Source: Mesorhizobium sp. ZC-5
GTDB taxonomy: Bacteria > Pseudomonadota > Alphaproteobacteria > Rhizobiales > Rhizobiaceae
Assembly: GCF_025753855.1 (NCBI RefSeq)
Contig: NZ_JAOWPT010000023.1
Coordinates: 1-34,223, forward strand
Direction: 5' to 3'
DNA length: 34,223 bases
Part shown: positions 1 to 8,580 of the stretch, piece by piece
How positions within the stretch are numbered: position 1 is the first letter of the stretch
Layout of the letters: the number at the start of each line of letters is the position of its first letter
Notes under the pieces: model-generated
The model's input: the letters and a program-made list of their open reading frames with translations, nothing else
What the model was told of the DNA's origin: nothing
The model's database searches: none
Translations under genes and position numbers: made by a program

Positions 1-20
1 AAGCACGAAAGGCCAGCCCT

Positions 21-221
21 GGCAGATCAGCCTTTCCAGCGACCAGATCGATCAACTTCAACGCCGGCTGCAACGGACCAGGCGATCAAAGAAAGGTGCA
101 TCATGAAGCATTCGCGGACGCCAAGATGACCACCGCGCTGCTCGACCGCCTCACCCATCACTGCGAGATCGCCGAGACTGGCAACGAATCCTGGCGCTTC
201 AAGAGCCGCTCTCAAAGCTGA
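21..221 (+). pseudogene. istB: IS21-family istB 3' remnant
   Basis: Codons 99-221 read a typical end of the IS21 helper ATPase IstB: a [12 protein letters not shown] stretch, then [12 protein letters not shown] and a TGA stop at 219-221. Upstream of about codon 99 the frame stays open but no longer resembles IstB, so the gene is internally damaged and also cut by the window edge. IstB is the AAA+ partner of the IstA transposase. The fragment cannot be functional and marks the right half of an old IS21 insertion. Confidence 0.7.
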
Positions 222-309
222 AGTCCGAAAGCCAATTAGTCGCGCCCGATCAGGCTGTGCAACCCCGACCAGCTTCGCGTGATCGGGCGCTTACCGGCGT
301 GCCCTTCAA

Positions 310-372
310 CACCCCAATACCGGGGTCCCGTTTGCGCGAAAAACCAGGGTCCCGATTCCGTGGTCATTGACA
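310..372 (+). repeat. IS21-type terminal repeats
   Basis: Two copies of a GGGGTCCCG / AGGGTCCCG block, each followed by a short AT-richer spacer, end at a CATTGACA-like tip. Multiple terminal repeats of this kind are typical of IS21-family ends, and this one lies about 90 bases after the istB stop, as expected for the right end. Confidence 0.5.
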
Positions 373-461
373 AACGGATGCTCTGACCATGGCTTGGCAA
401 GCTGAGTCTGTCGGTTCGAGGCTGGCAATCGTTGGCGGTTTTGGGACAGAGGCATAGATAT

Positions 462-477
462 TGTCAGATCCAAGACA
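462..477 (+). promoter_or_regulatory. NifA upstream activator sequence
   Basis: The sequence TGT-CAGATCCAAG-ACA fits the NifA binding site TGT-N10-ACA exactly. Its centre lies about 75 bases upstream of the -24 element of the sigma-54 promoter at 545-560, and so roughly 100 bases from the expected start, the usual distance for NifA activators. TGT-N10-ACA alone occurs often by chance; the spacing to a consensus -24/-12 promoter is what makes it convincing. Confidence 0.7.
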
Positions 478-544
478 CGCTGCCGGCTGGGCAAAGGCCC
501 CGATTTTCAAAGCTTATTCAGGAGCTTGCAGAGCGAGCCAAGGC

Positions 545-560
545 TGGCACGGCATTTGCG
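545..560 (+). promoter_or_regulatory. sigma-54 (-24/-12) promoter
   Basis: TGGCACGGCATTTGCG matches the RpoN consensus TGGCACG-N4-TTGC in full, with the invariant GG and GC ten bases apart (546-547 and 558-559). Transcription should start near 571 and run into a leader of about 200 bases ahead of the ORF at 771. With the NifA site at 462-477 this predicts expression under low oxygen in nodules. I see no other gene between 372 and 770; the short ORFs there lack ribosome binding sites and family likeness. Confidence 0.8.
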
Positions 561-770
561 CTGGAGTGTAGTAACACTCGTGAATGCCACAGCGCCAAAC
601 CGGATTACTGCAATTTCACACGACGAGTGCTGGTGCATTGGTCTGGTTAACAAAAACAGCCCCAAGACGTGTGGGTCGCGACCTCTCGCAGATGACCGCA
701 GTATAAAAATATACCGCGACGTTTTGTCGGTAAATTCCTCGTTATCTACATGTAAGAAGGAATTTCGCTT

Positions 771-944
771 ATGTCTTTAGAAAAAGAAAACCGGTTTTCC
801 GACGGCTCATTTTACGCATCTGTCCATGGCCACACCGGCCCCGGTCAAGTTTCACAAACCAAAGATGTGACTGGCACCGGCGCAGCAAAATTAATGCGAT
901 GTCGCCCACGACGACGTTACACAGATTTCGGACCGCCTCGATAA
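771..944 (+). CDS. small protein of unknown function (57 aa)
   Basis: This is the first ORF after the NifA/sigma-54 promoter. It starts at an ATG with a good ribosome binding site (AGAAGGA about eight bases upstream) and ends in TAA at 942-944. The product is polar, rich in Gly, Ser and Thr in the first half, with an Arg-rich tail (RCRPRRR) near residues 43-49. I recognise no family, signal peptide or membrane segment. The tail may result from a frameshift, because a second frame stays open from 899 onward. It could be a true nodule-expressed small protein, a leader, or the broken start of a longer gene. Confidence 0.35.
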   Translation: MSLEKENRFSDGSFYASVHGHTGPGQVSQTKDVTGTGAAKLMRCRPRRRYTDFGPPR

Positions 945-1020
945 CGAAGTCGGATCCAAATACCCAGCCGTTTTCGCATAGTATGGTAGCGCGCAACTTC
1001 ATCATAAGAGAGTACCAGCG

Positions 1021-1989
1021 ATGTCAACCAAGCTGCTTTACCTGTCGAATTCTGATATCCAAGACTTGCAAATTACACCTCGCGAGGCACGCGAGGCAGT
1101 TCTTGGAGCCTTTCGCGACAACGCTTCTGGCCGCAACGTCGGCTTGCCGAAATCGTTTATCACCATCGGTCCGAGTTCCTGGCTCATCTCGATGAGCTCG
1201 GCATCCGAAGGCGACGGTATCGCAACAGTGAAATGCGTGGCCGTTGTTCCAGTCGAAGGGACACAAACAAGGCCGGTAGTAAACGGCTTGGTCTGTGTGA
1301 GCGACTACAAATCGGGAGTGCCCATCGCAGTTCTCGATGGCAATTCGATTACGCTAATAAGGACAGCGGCGATGTCCGCAGCGGCGGCGATCTATCTCGC
1401 TCCTGAGGCATCCGCAACGATTGGCTTGATCGGCTGCGGCCTGCAGGCGTTTAGCCATCTTGATGCGTTTGTCGATCTGTTTCCGTCGCTACGCAGGATC
1501 TATCTCTTCAGTCGAAACGTCCGCTCAGCCGAGAGGATCGCAACTGTCGCTTCCGAAAAACAGCTAGATCCAATCATCGCACACAATCCTGATCAGCTGT
1601 TGAGCGAAAGCGAGATCGTGGTCTCTATGATTCCGAGTTCACCTGGATTGAAACCATTTCTGGACGCTCGATCTCTACCGTGTTCGGCGTTCGCCTCGGC
1701 TGTGGATGGAGGCAGGAGCTGGCGGCCGGAAACGCTCACTGCTTTCGACAGACTTATCACAGACAGTCTGGAGCAAGATACATCGCCGGTTGACGCATCT
1801 GGAAGTTATGTTGAGGGTGTGAGATTTCAGGACGATCTTGTGCATCTTGCTTCTGGCTCGTCTCGGCCTCCTGTTCCAATCAGAGCCTTTTTCGGCTTCC
1901 GAGGTCTCGGGATCGCCGATCTGGCTTTGGCCGGACTAGCTCTCCGTAAAGCCCGTGCTTTTGGGGTGGGAACGATTCTGCCGCGATGA
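1021..1989 (+). CDS. ornithine cyclodeaminase / mu-crystallin family protein
   Basis: The 322-residue protein has the normal length of this family. It shows the nucleotide-binding loop GLIGCGLQA near residues 135-143, the conserved Lys of VKCVAV (residue 71), the Arg of TLIRTAAMSA (residue 114), and the typical C-terminal segment GIADLALAGLAL. Members are NAD(P)-dependent: ornithine cyclodeaminase makes proline from ornithine, while relatives reduce imino acids or build amino-acid conjugates. The substrate cannot be told from sequence. AAGAGAG stands upstream of the ATG. The gene is 77 bases after the small ORF and on the same strand, so it probably belongs to the NifA/sigma-54 transcript. 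Confidence 0.85.
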   Translation: MSTKLLYLSNSDIQDLQITPREAREAVLGAFRDNASGRNVGLPKSFITIGPSSWLISMSSASEGDGIATVKCVAVVPVEGTQTRPVVNGLVCVSDYKSGVPIAVLDGNSITLIRTAAMSAAAAIYLAPEASATIGLIGCGLQAFSHLDAFVDLFPSLRRIYLFSRNVRSAERIATVASEKQLDPIIAHNPDQLLSESEIVVSMIPSSPGLKPFLDARSLPCSAFASAVDGGRSWRPETLTAFDRLITDSLEQDTSPVDASGSYVEGVRFQDDLVHLASGSSRPPVPIRAFFGFRGLGIADLALAGLALRKARAFGVGTILPR

Positions 1990-2121
1990 GACATGTTACT
2001 GGCCTGTCTTATTCATGAGCATGATTGCGTGGATTAGGCGTAGGGAACGAGCGCAGATGTCGAGGCGCCTTTTTCACCGCGGGTGCGTCTGAACTTGGTG
2101 AAGGATGGATGTCTCGGGTAA

Positions 2122-2250
2122 ATGGGGCTCGATACCCCGCCGTTCACGGCCCTGCTGGCTGCAGCTGATCGCGAGCGAGCAGAACAAGCAGGGTTTTGGG
2201 AGGCGGCGGCGAAGGCCAGCCGGATCGGTGACGCGGGCAACACAGCTTGA
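2122..2250 (+). other. short open stretch between two genes, unknown
   Basis: An ATG-started frame of 42 codons (ending QAGFWEAAAKASRIG...) shows GC-rich, protein-like codon use but has no clear ribosome binding site and no family I recognise. It may be the 3' scrap of a lost gene. The rest of 1990-2267 shows nothing but the ribosome binding site of the next gene. Confidence 0.2.
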
Positions 2251-2267
2251 GAGGAGGAAGGAACAAG

Positions 2268-3071
2268 ATGAGCGACCCCGTCCAATTCTGGAATGATTGC
2301 GGTGTGGAATTTGCTAGGACTGCTCGCGATCCGAATTCTTTTTTCGCTCGACGAGCTGCTTTCGTCGCGGAGTTCGTATTGCGTAATACCTCGCCAGGTC
2401 GAATGCTAGATATCGGGTGCGGAACAGGCCAGCTGTGTCTTGATTTGGGGAGACGTGGATTTGACGTACACGGAGCTGATCTGTCGTCAGTGCAAATCGA
2501 AATTGCGATCCAAGCAGCGCGCGGAGTCCTCGACGCCCCGGAGGAGCGCTTTCAGGTGTGCACAGCTGACTCTTTGCCGTTTGAAGGACGCTTTGACCTC
2601 ATTGCCGCTATCGGCGTCTTGCCGTATGTTCAGGATCAACCTGCTTTTATTCAGCGCACACTCTCACTCTTGAAGCCGACCGGCATGTTCGTCGCTTCGT
2701 ACACGAACCCCGCTAGCCTGTTTACATTGGTGGCGGTGACTCGCCACATCCTGTCGTTTCGGCCGAAACGAGTCTGGGCCTTAACGCTCCGAAATCTGGT
2801 GCGAACAGGTTTATTGGGCGGTAGTTGTGTCGATATTCGGACGGCACGTCAGTGCCGAAGCGTGGCAGCGCTGGATCAACTGTGCTGCCAGCTCGGATTA
2901 ACAATTGAGGGTGAGTTCGATCTTTACAACGTCGACTGGGGTTTGCTCGATCGATGCCCTTTTGAAAGGGGACGTTTCGGTAGACTACTGTCCCGACACT
3001 TCGGGTGGACCCATATTGCCGCTTATCGGCTGGGACCGCAAGGGACGGCTAAATTAGGGCCCTGGTCATGA
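2268..3071 (+). CDS. class I SAM-dependent methyltransferase
   Basis: The start is the ATG at 2268, because GAGGAGGAAGG lies just upstream; a TTG at 2247 would be in frame but overlaps that site. The 267-residue protein carries the SAM-binding motif I MLDIGCGTGQL near residues 49-59, an acidic motif II (VHGADLS), and a motif IV/V region FDLIAAIGVLPYVQ. The C-terminal third is not recognisable and may bind the substrate. It follows the cyclodeaminase-like gene on the same strand after 278 bases and may be read from the same nodule-type promoter. The methyl acceptor is unknown. Confidence 0.8.
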   Translation: MSDPVQFWNDCGVEFARTARDPNSFFARRAAFVAEFVLRNTSPGRMLDIGCGTGQLCLDLGRRGFDVHGADLSSVQIEIAIQAARGVLDAPEERFQVCTADSLPFEGRFDLIAAIGVLPYVQDQPAFIQRTLSLLKPTGMFVASYTNPASLFTLVAVTRHILSFRPKRVWALTLRNLVRTGLLGGSCVDIRTARQCRSVAALDQLCCQLGLTIEGEFDLYNVDWGLLDRCPFERGRFGRLLSRHFGWTHIAAYRLGPQGTAKLGPWS

Positions 3072-3084
3072 AGTCTGTTTCACT

Positions 3085-3605
3085 CTATGCATTGCCGCGA
3101 GAGTTTGCAGGCAGAATCGTCGGGTGCTGGCCATGACGCCTGCCGCAGAACTGCTGCCAAAGGTCGGGATCTCGCCGGAGATGATGCACGGGCTCCCGTC
3201 CGAGCTGTCCGGTGGCCAGCGCGAGCGGCTCTGCATTGCGCGTGGGCCGGCCGCCGGGCCCTCGCTGATCATTGCCGACGAGGCGGTATCGCCGTTGACG
3301 TCTCCGTTCAGGCACAAATCCTAAACCCGCTGATGTATCTGCAGGAGCAGGTGGGCATCGCCTTCATCTTCATGGCGCATAATCTTAGCGTCGTGGAGCA
3401 TATCGGCAATCGCGTCGCGGTGTCGCGGTCATCATCTAGGGCAGATTGTGCAGTTAGCGCCCTGCGAGGCGCTCTTCGCCAAGCCGGTCCACCCTGCAGG
3501 GAGGCGCCGCCCGCGGCGGCACCAGTGCCCAATCCCAGACGGCCGCGTCGTGGCCTGTCATGTGCGCGCTTCTGCAGCGGAACTTCGGGGCCAGCCTGCT
3601 AGCGC
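3085..3605 (+). pseudogene. oligopeptide/dipeptide ABC transporter ATPase (OppF/DppF type), broken
   Basis: In several frames one can read the second half of an Opp/Dpp-type ATPase: the signature [14 protein letters not shown] (near 3200), Walker [11 protein letters not shown] (near 3270), then [17 protein letters not shown] and [15 protein letters not shown], and in a third frame [16 protein letters not shown], the usual C-terminal region. The N-terminal half with Walker A is missing and at least two frameshifts break the rest. The intact relative energises uptake of peptides or amino-acid derivatives at the inner membrane. It is the first member of a decayed operon with the CapA-like and DadA-like genes that follow. 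Confidence 0.75.
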
Positions 3606-3715
3606 CGTCCTAGGCTATGTCAGAGGCTCTTTCACCCGATGCAGCATCCCGATTGCACCGCTGACACGAACACTGAACCAATCTCAAATGCAGCGAAAAG
3701 AAGAGCAAGAGGACT

Positions 3716-5126
3716 ATGGAAGAATATACACGCGGGATCGGTTCTTGTCTTGACCAACCGGGTGAAAACTATGATACGGTCGGGTCGATTGCAACGGGCG
3801 TCGCTGATGGCTTAACGATGGTAGCAGTTGGCGACCTGATCGTGTCCCGAGCGCCGAAGGCCATCATCCCGGCCTCGATGACATCATCAAGATCCTTCGT
3901 AATGCCGATGTCACGTTCGGCAACATGGAGACCCTGATCTTCGACGTCCTATCGTTCAAAGGAAGCCCGGAGGCTGAACACGGCGGCGCTTATCACGTCA
4001 GCCTGCCGGAACTCGGGTCTGATTTGAAAGCGATGGGTTTCAACAAACATCGTCGGTCGTGCAAACAACCATACGCTTGATTGGGGCCTTCGAGGCATGC
4101 GCGTGACGAGTCGGGTGCTCGATGAGAGTGGTATCGTCCATGCAGGTTCCGGCGAGAATCTTGCTCAAGCCGGCGCCGCTCGCTTTTTGGAAGCTGCACG
4201 CGGTCGCGTGGGTTGGTGTCATTTGCTGCAACGTTCGCGCCAATGTCTCGTGCGTGCGATCCCGCTGGCGAGGCGCCAGGCAGACCTGGACTCAACCCCC
4301 CTTCGTTTGGCGGAAAGCATCGTGGTCCCGCCGGGATGCTCGAAAACTTGAGACAAGTGCGCGATGCGTTGCCCGGTTTCAAGGCCGGCGGGAAGGATCC
4401 AAGCCGGGTCGTGCTCCAGTGGGGGTACATATAAAGCAGGCGACAAGCCCGGTTACAGCTACGAAGCAAACCCGCGCGATGTCGCCGACATCCTACGAAA
4501 TGTTCGCCGGGTAAGCAGTTCTCTGACTTCTGCATTGTCACCAACCACCGTCACGAGCCCAATTGGAGCCACAAAGTGAGCCAGGAACCGCCGGATTACC
4601 AGCAATCCTTTGCGCGCAAGATGATCGATGCTGGGGCGGACGCATATGTAGGACACGGGCCGCATCTTCCGCGAGGCATCGAGATCTATAAGGGCCGCCC
4701 GATCTTTTATAGCTTGGGAAATTTCTTCTATGACGACCTCCGGACGCCTGCGGGGCTGACATGTTCGAGGCCTACTGGAAGGGCCCGCGGGTCGACACAG
4801 ATGCCGAGGCGACGGTCGACGAGGCGGCAAAAGGATATCCTACGGCAGAAGGATTTGTAGGCACGCTATCCGGCCCAGTCTTCTATGAGAGTGTTGTCAC
4901 CGTCGGTCGGTTTGAGCAAAACAAGCTCGCTGAATTGCGACTTTATCCTATCGAGCTCGGGCATTCGAAGAGATTTGCCAATAGGGGCATCCCGCGTCTG
5001 GTTACCGGGCCAAAGGCAAAGGCCATTCTGGACCGTCTACAAAAGCTGTCGAAGCCATTTGGAACTGACGTAGCCATCGAGAACGACGTTGGAGTCATCG
5101 GACCGTGGCCCGGCTCGTCACTATGA
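3716..5126 (+). pseudogene. CapA/YwtB-type metallophosphatase, multiply frameshifted
   Basis: Read across several frames, this is a near-complete PGA_cap-family protein: VAVGDLIVSRA near 3820, ADVTFGNMETL near 3910, a broken ANNHTLDWGL near 4065, [17 protein letters not shown] near 4620-4660, then [19 protein letters not shown] near 4680-4735. The last open frame runs to 5126. Frame changes occur at least near 3850, 4050, 4200, 4300, 4430, 4510 and 4760. Family members are calcineurin-like enzymes tied to poly-gamma-glutamate, and in rhizobia they can stand with peptide transporters and amino-acid oxidases. No function remains here. Confidence 0.75.
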
Positions 5127-5283
5127 CGTGACTTGGGGGGCGCCAAGCAGCGGGGTGACCTACGCTGGGCTCTCTGGTCGGGAATCCCCTCGCAACGGCT
5201 ATCCCAATGGGAGACATTCGATTTTCATTCGGTGGCGACCAACGACGCGACCGTTGCGGCGGCGGTTGACGATCGAGGTGGCC

Positions 5284-5448
5284 ATGACTGAGACCAGGCG
5301 TGCATTCGCCGTGGGCGGCGGCGGTGTCGCAGGACTGAGCGCCGGCTAGTGGCTGGCACAAGCCGGCGTCGACGTTGTCGTCATCGAGAAAGGCATCGTC
5401 GGTTGGGGGGCATCCGGCAACAACGGCGGCGGCTGCAGCACCTTAGTG
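5284..5448 (+). pseudogene. DadA-type FAD-dependent amino-acid oxidoreductase, N-terminal remnant
   Basis: From the ATG at 5284 the frame reads the start of a FAD-binding oxidoreductase: a dinucleotide-binding loop (VGGGGVAGLSAG), an in-frame TAG, then WLAQAGVDVVVIEKG and GASGNNGGG, where FAD binds in DadA and D-amino-acid dehydrogenases. The first Gly of the loop context is altered, and the frame ends within 55 codons. The remaining 300 codons or so of the family are missing, replaced by IS debris from about 5450. It fits the amino-acid catabolic theme of its neighbours. Confidence 0.65.
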
Positions 5449-5639
5449 GTGTCTATTAGCGGAATTGCCGTCGTCACTTGCGAGCTCTTCGCCCGCATGA
5501 TCGAGTTCGGCCTGTCCTGCCGTCTCTGCCGAATTGTCCCCGTCACCGATCTGCAGATGGAGCGCGTCGTCGGGTTTGTGTGCTGCAGTGACTGGGTTGG
5601 GTACGCAGGAGGAAGGATTGGTGCGCTGGTCAGGCAGCG

Positions 5640-5793
5640 AGAATGGGGCCAGGGACGGAGTCGGATTGAAGGCATACCTCGCCTGTCGCTTGCGCATCAT
5701 GTGGACCATTTCGATGCCGAACAGGATGATGCCGGTAGTGACGAGCGACTTGAAGCCGAGCATTGGCCGATACAGCGCTTGATCCGTCGATGA
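5640..5793 (-). pseudogene. IS6-family transposase C-terminal remnant
   Basis: The minus strand reads MLGFKSLVTTGIILFGIEMVHMMRK with the short tail that normally ends IS6/IS26-type transposases. Only the last 50 or so residues survive; the DDE residues are gone. The matching N-terminal part of such a transposase occurs as a separate fragment at 11684-11814, but nothing shows that both come from one insertion. The stretch 5450-5640 holds nothing I can name. Confidence 0.5.
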
Positions 5794-5799
5794 TCCTGC

Positions 5800-6275
5800 T
5801 CAGGAGATTATTGACGCCGATCTGCTGCGCGAACTATTCGAGACCGTCCTCCGGGAGGGCCTCGTGGGGGCGAAGGCTTTGCGACCGATGTCGGCATGAT
5901 CGTCGCTGACGCTCACCGTCAGCGTGGGATCGGCACGATCGAGGAACTACAGAGCGACCAACGACGACTGCGACACCTGCGCGCTGAAATCTCGTTGCTG
6001 TCGCAATGCGCCGGCACGAAAGGTGACGCGCTCGATTTACGAGCGCGCGCGGTACATGACCCGCAATATCGCCAAAACCGACGCCTACCAATCCTGAAAG
6101 TTGTCAACGGAAGAAGGTGGAGAATCTGTTGGCCCACCTCAAACGTCTGAAGCTCGATCGTAGCGATAGCGGGGCCCCCTAGCGCGCGATGAGTTCCATC
6201 TAGCAGCAATCGCAGAACCTTAGGAAACCGGCCAAGATCTGCACCGCTCCAGCGCCAAGCCCGTCCAACTAGGAC
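5800..6275 (+). pseudogene. IS1182-type transposase remnant
   Basis: The plus strand reads, over several frames, pieces typical of IS1182-type transposases: LVGGEGFATD then MIVADAHRQRG near 5865-5925, RNIAKTDAYQ near 6065-6090, VENLLAHLKRLKLDR near 6115-6160, and ARDEFHLAAIAQNLRK near 6183-6230. Frameshifts and deletions lie between them. The intervening catalytic core is missing, so this is only a scar between the catabolic pseudogenes and the aldehyde dehydrogenase. Confidence 0.6.
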
Positions 6276-6359
6276 AAGGAGGCCGTTCGACCTCAATCGC
6301 AACACGGCGCGGCAACAAAATCGCGGGCTTCCTCGCTGACTTCTCCAACACGATCTGGC

Positions 6360-7898
6360 CTAAGGCGACGCGCGAGCCATAGCATTCAACCGTTCTTGAT
6401 GCGCACGGCGCATATAAGCCTTCCACACGTCTGACTCGGATTTCCGCCAAGCGCTTGTCTCCTTCTCGCTTCCAAAGACGCCTATTGCTCTGCCTGATGG
6501 GCTGGTATTGACGTTGGCGATGCCGTAGTCGGATCCACGCGCCGACAGGAATGTTTCGGCTTCGCGCGGATCATTGGTGAAGATCGAGGACGAAACTTGC
6601 TGCGTAACGGTGTTGTGCAACTGAAGCATGGAATCGAGGTGGCGGTATTTTGTCACGTATAGGATCGGCGCGAAGGTCTCGTGTTCGACTGGCCCCTTCT
6701 GTGCGATGATTTCCACCATGGCCGGACGGACGTAGTAGCCATCCGCCGCCGCGTCGATAAGCACGCGTTCACCGCCATAAACCGTCGCACCTGCAGCTTT
6801 CGCAGATTGGAGTACGCTTTGCATGTTGCGATAGGCTGCGCCGTCGACCAATGGACCAACTAGCGTGCGGGCCTCAAGAGGATCGCCGATCGTGAGGGAA
6901 TCATACACACGCTTCAGGCGCGGTACGAATGTGTCATATACGCTCTCGTGAACGGATAGGCGACGCAGAGTTGTGTAGCGCTGGCCAGCTGTGCTGATTG
7001 CAGCGAGGGCAACAGCGCGCAGCGTCAGGTCGAGGTCGGCCGTGGGCGCAACAATTGCGGCATTGTTGCCGCCGAGGTCAAGAATCGCACGTGCGAAGCG
7101 TTTGGCAAGCCGCGGCCCAAAGGCAAGGCCCATTGCCTTGGAACCCGTAGCTGAGACCAATGCTACCTTTGGGTAGTCAACGAGGAGGTCGCCGACCTCG
7201 CGACCGCCAAATAGTACTGCCGAGAGGCTCTCTGGCGCCGCCCCGCCCTCTTGCTTAAAGCGCTTCAAGGCACGTTCAAGCAACGCCGCGGTGGCCAGCG
7301 CGGTTAACGGTGTCCTCTCCGACGGCTTCCACACGACGCTGTTGCCGCACACGAGAGCAAGTGCCGCATTCCACGCCCACACCAGCACTGGAGAACTGAA
7401 GTTTGAGATGATTCCGGTGACGCCGAGCGGATGCCAAGTTTCCGTTATCCGATCCTTGCCGCGCTCGGTCGCGATCGTCAGGCCACCGCACTGCCGAGAA
7501 AGTCGGAGCGCAAAGTCGCAGACCTCGATCGTTTGTTCGACTTCACCAAGGCTCTCCGAGGCGACTTTCCCAACTTCGATCGAGACCAGCCGGCTGAGGC
7601 TCTCCTTGTTGTTCTGCAATTCTTCGCCAAGCAGCCGTACCAACTCCCCCCGCTTCGGCGCGGGCACGAGTCTCCACGCGTGGAAAGCCGTATGCGCCGC
7701 TTCGATGATCGCGACCGCCTCCCCGGAGCTTGTTTGCTTGACGTGTCCGATGATCTGACCGGTTATAGGAGTATGCACCTCGAGCATCCCATCTTTGCAG
7801 TGGGGTCGGCCTACTCCGACTGCGGCGAGTAACCTGTCAACTTCACTGGAAAGATCGACATTGCGGATTGTGGTTTCCGCTTTCGTTGGATCGGACAT
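6360..7898 (-). CDS. ALDH7-type aldehyde dehydrogenase with altered catalytic residues
   Basis: The 512-residue ORF is full length for ALDH7, the aminoadipate-semialdehyde / piperideine-6-carboxylate dehydrogenase group, and aligns end to end: GVTGIIS...WAWNAALALVCGN, WKPSERTPLTALA, HETFAPILYV, SSIFTND and a C-terminal WKAYMRR. GGAGAG precedes the ATG. The key sites are changed: GQRCT is GQRYT (nucleophile Cys to Tyr), ELGGNN is DLGGNN (base Glu to Asp), FNFPV is FSSPV (oxyanion-hole Asn to Ser), FTGS is ATGS, and the Gly-rich GGEKHTGGG region is GSEKETSAW. By family knowledge it cannot act as a normal dehydrogenase. It is either a pseudoenzyme or a decayed gene that still lacks stops. Confidence 0.75.
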   Translation of the reverse strand: MSDPTKAETTIRNVDLSSEVDRLLAAVGVGRPHCKDGMLEVHTPITGQIIGHVKQTSSGEAVAIIEAAHTAFHAWRLVPAPKRGELVRLLGEELQNNKESLSRLVSIEVGKVASESLGEVEQTIEVCDFALRLSRQCGGLTIATERGKDRITETWHPLGVTGIISNFSSPVLVWAWNAALALVCGNSVVWKPSERTPLTALATAALLERALKRFKQEGGAAPESLSAVLFGGREVGDLLVDYPKVALVSATGSKAMGLAFGPRLAKRFARAILDLGGNNAAIVAPTADLDLTLRAVALAAISTAGQRYTTLRRLSVHESVYDTFVPRLKRVYDSLTIGDPLEARTLVGPLVDGAAYRNMQSVLQSAKAAGATVYGGERVLIDAAADGYYVRPAMVEIIAQKGPVEHETFAPILYVTKYRHLDSMLQLHNTVTQQVSSSIFTNDPREAETFLSARGSDYGIANVNTSPSGRAIGVFGSEKETSAWRKSESDVWKAYMRRAHQERLNAMARASP

Positions 7899-8080
7899 GG
7901 GTCTCTCCGAGACTCGGCGTTGATTTCAGATGATTGCGGGCGTTGCACCTCGCGCCCTGGGCTCCGGAAGGATCGCAGAGCCTCAAATTGCGCGCTTCCT
8001 GGAAGAAACAAAACGTGGGCTCGAGGGGGATTTGGTTGTAGGGCTCCGAATGTATCGGGCTGGCGAACCGGTCTAGTCAT
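7811..8080 (-). other. uncertain ORFs upstream of the aldehyde dehydrogenase
   Basis: A minus-strand ORF of 89 codons starts at an ATG with a very good ribosome binding site (GGGAGGAGG, five bases away) and overlaps the dehydrogenase start by about 90 bases. On the plus strand a 48-codon frame (7930-8076) also looks protein-like (PQIARFLEETKRGLEG). I recognise neither. One may be the end of a lost gene, the other its shadow. The remainder, 8080-8447, shows nothing I can name. Confidence 0.2.
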
Positions 8081-8534
8081 GGCAGCCTCCTCCCGAAGCA
8101 AGTGGTTCAGTGAACAATCCTCTCTCGGTCGGATCTCTAAGAGACCGTTTCGAAATTCGCTCCGGCGAGTCATATCATGGTGGTTTCGAGAACCGACGCA
8201 CAGCGGACGTTGGTCCGTGACCACCGGAAGCGCAGAAAACGCCTTCAGATGGCCGCCAGAGTAGAATTTCCAAACGGTTTCTAACCGCCTCTGGACGAAG
8301 AAGCTTCAAAACTTGTGCCAACAGCGCAGAGAAAGCCTCAAATCGATTTTCTATTATGATCGCATGGCCTAAATGAGAGGTAAGCGAAAACAGGCCGAAC
8401 ACTACTGTGTCGCGAAGTCAACAAAGCCGACAAGGGGTCATCCGCCACTAAGAAGTGACTTCCTGGGTCGTCGCGGTCGAGTTCAGCCATTCGGCTTCGA
8501 CCGGGTCACCGGAGGCGGTCCCCCGGTTCCCACA

Positions 8535-8567
8535 GAACGTGGCGTGCGGAGCTACCGCACCACGCTC
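8535..8567 (-). ncRNA. group II intron domain V
   Basis: The minus strand folds like a domain V: lower stem GAGCGTGG with CCACGTTC, a CG bulge on the 3' side, upper stem TGCGG with CCGCA, and a small loop. The total of 33 bases is close to the usual 34, and the AGC triad sits at positions 2-4. It lies 13 bases after the stop of the intron-encoded protein remnant ending at 8581, as in short bacterial introns. The 5' half of the intron is lost, so splicing is not possible. The 3' boundary, somewhere near 8450-8530, is not clear to me. Confidence 0.6.
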
Positions 8568-8580
8568 CTGCGCAGTTGCT

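Noticed and set aside
872-886. Second GG-N10-GC sigma-54-like motif (TGGCACCGGCGCAGC)
   Set aside because: The -12 half is a poor match and it lies inside the small ORF, without its own activator site at proper distance.
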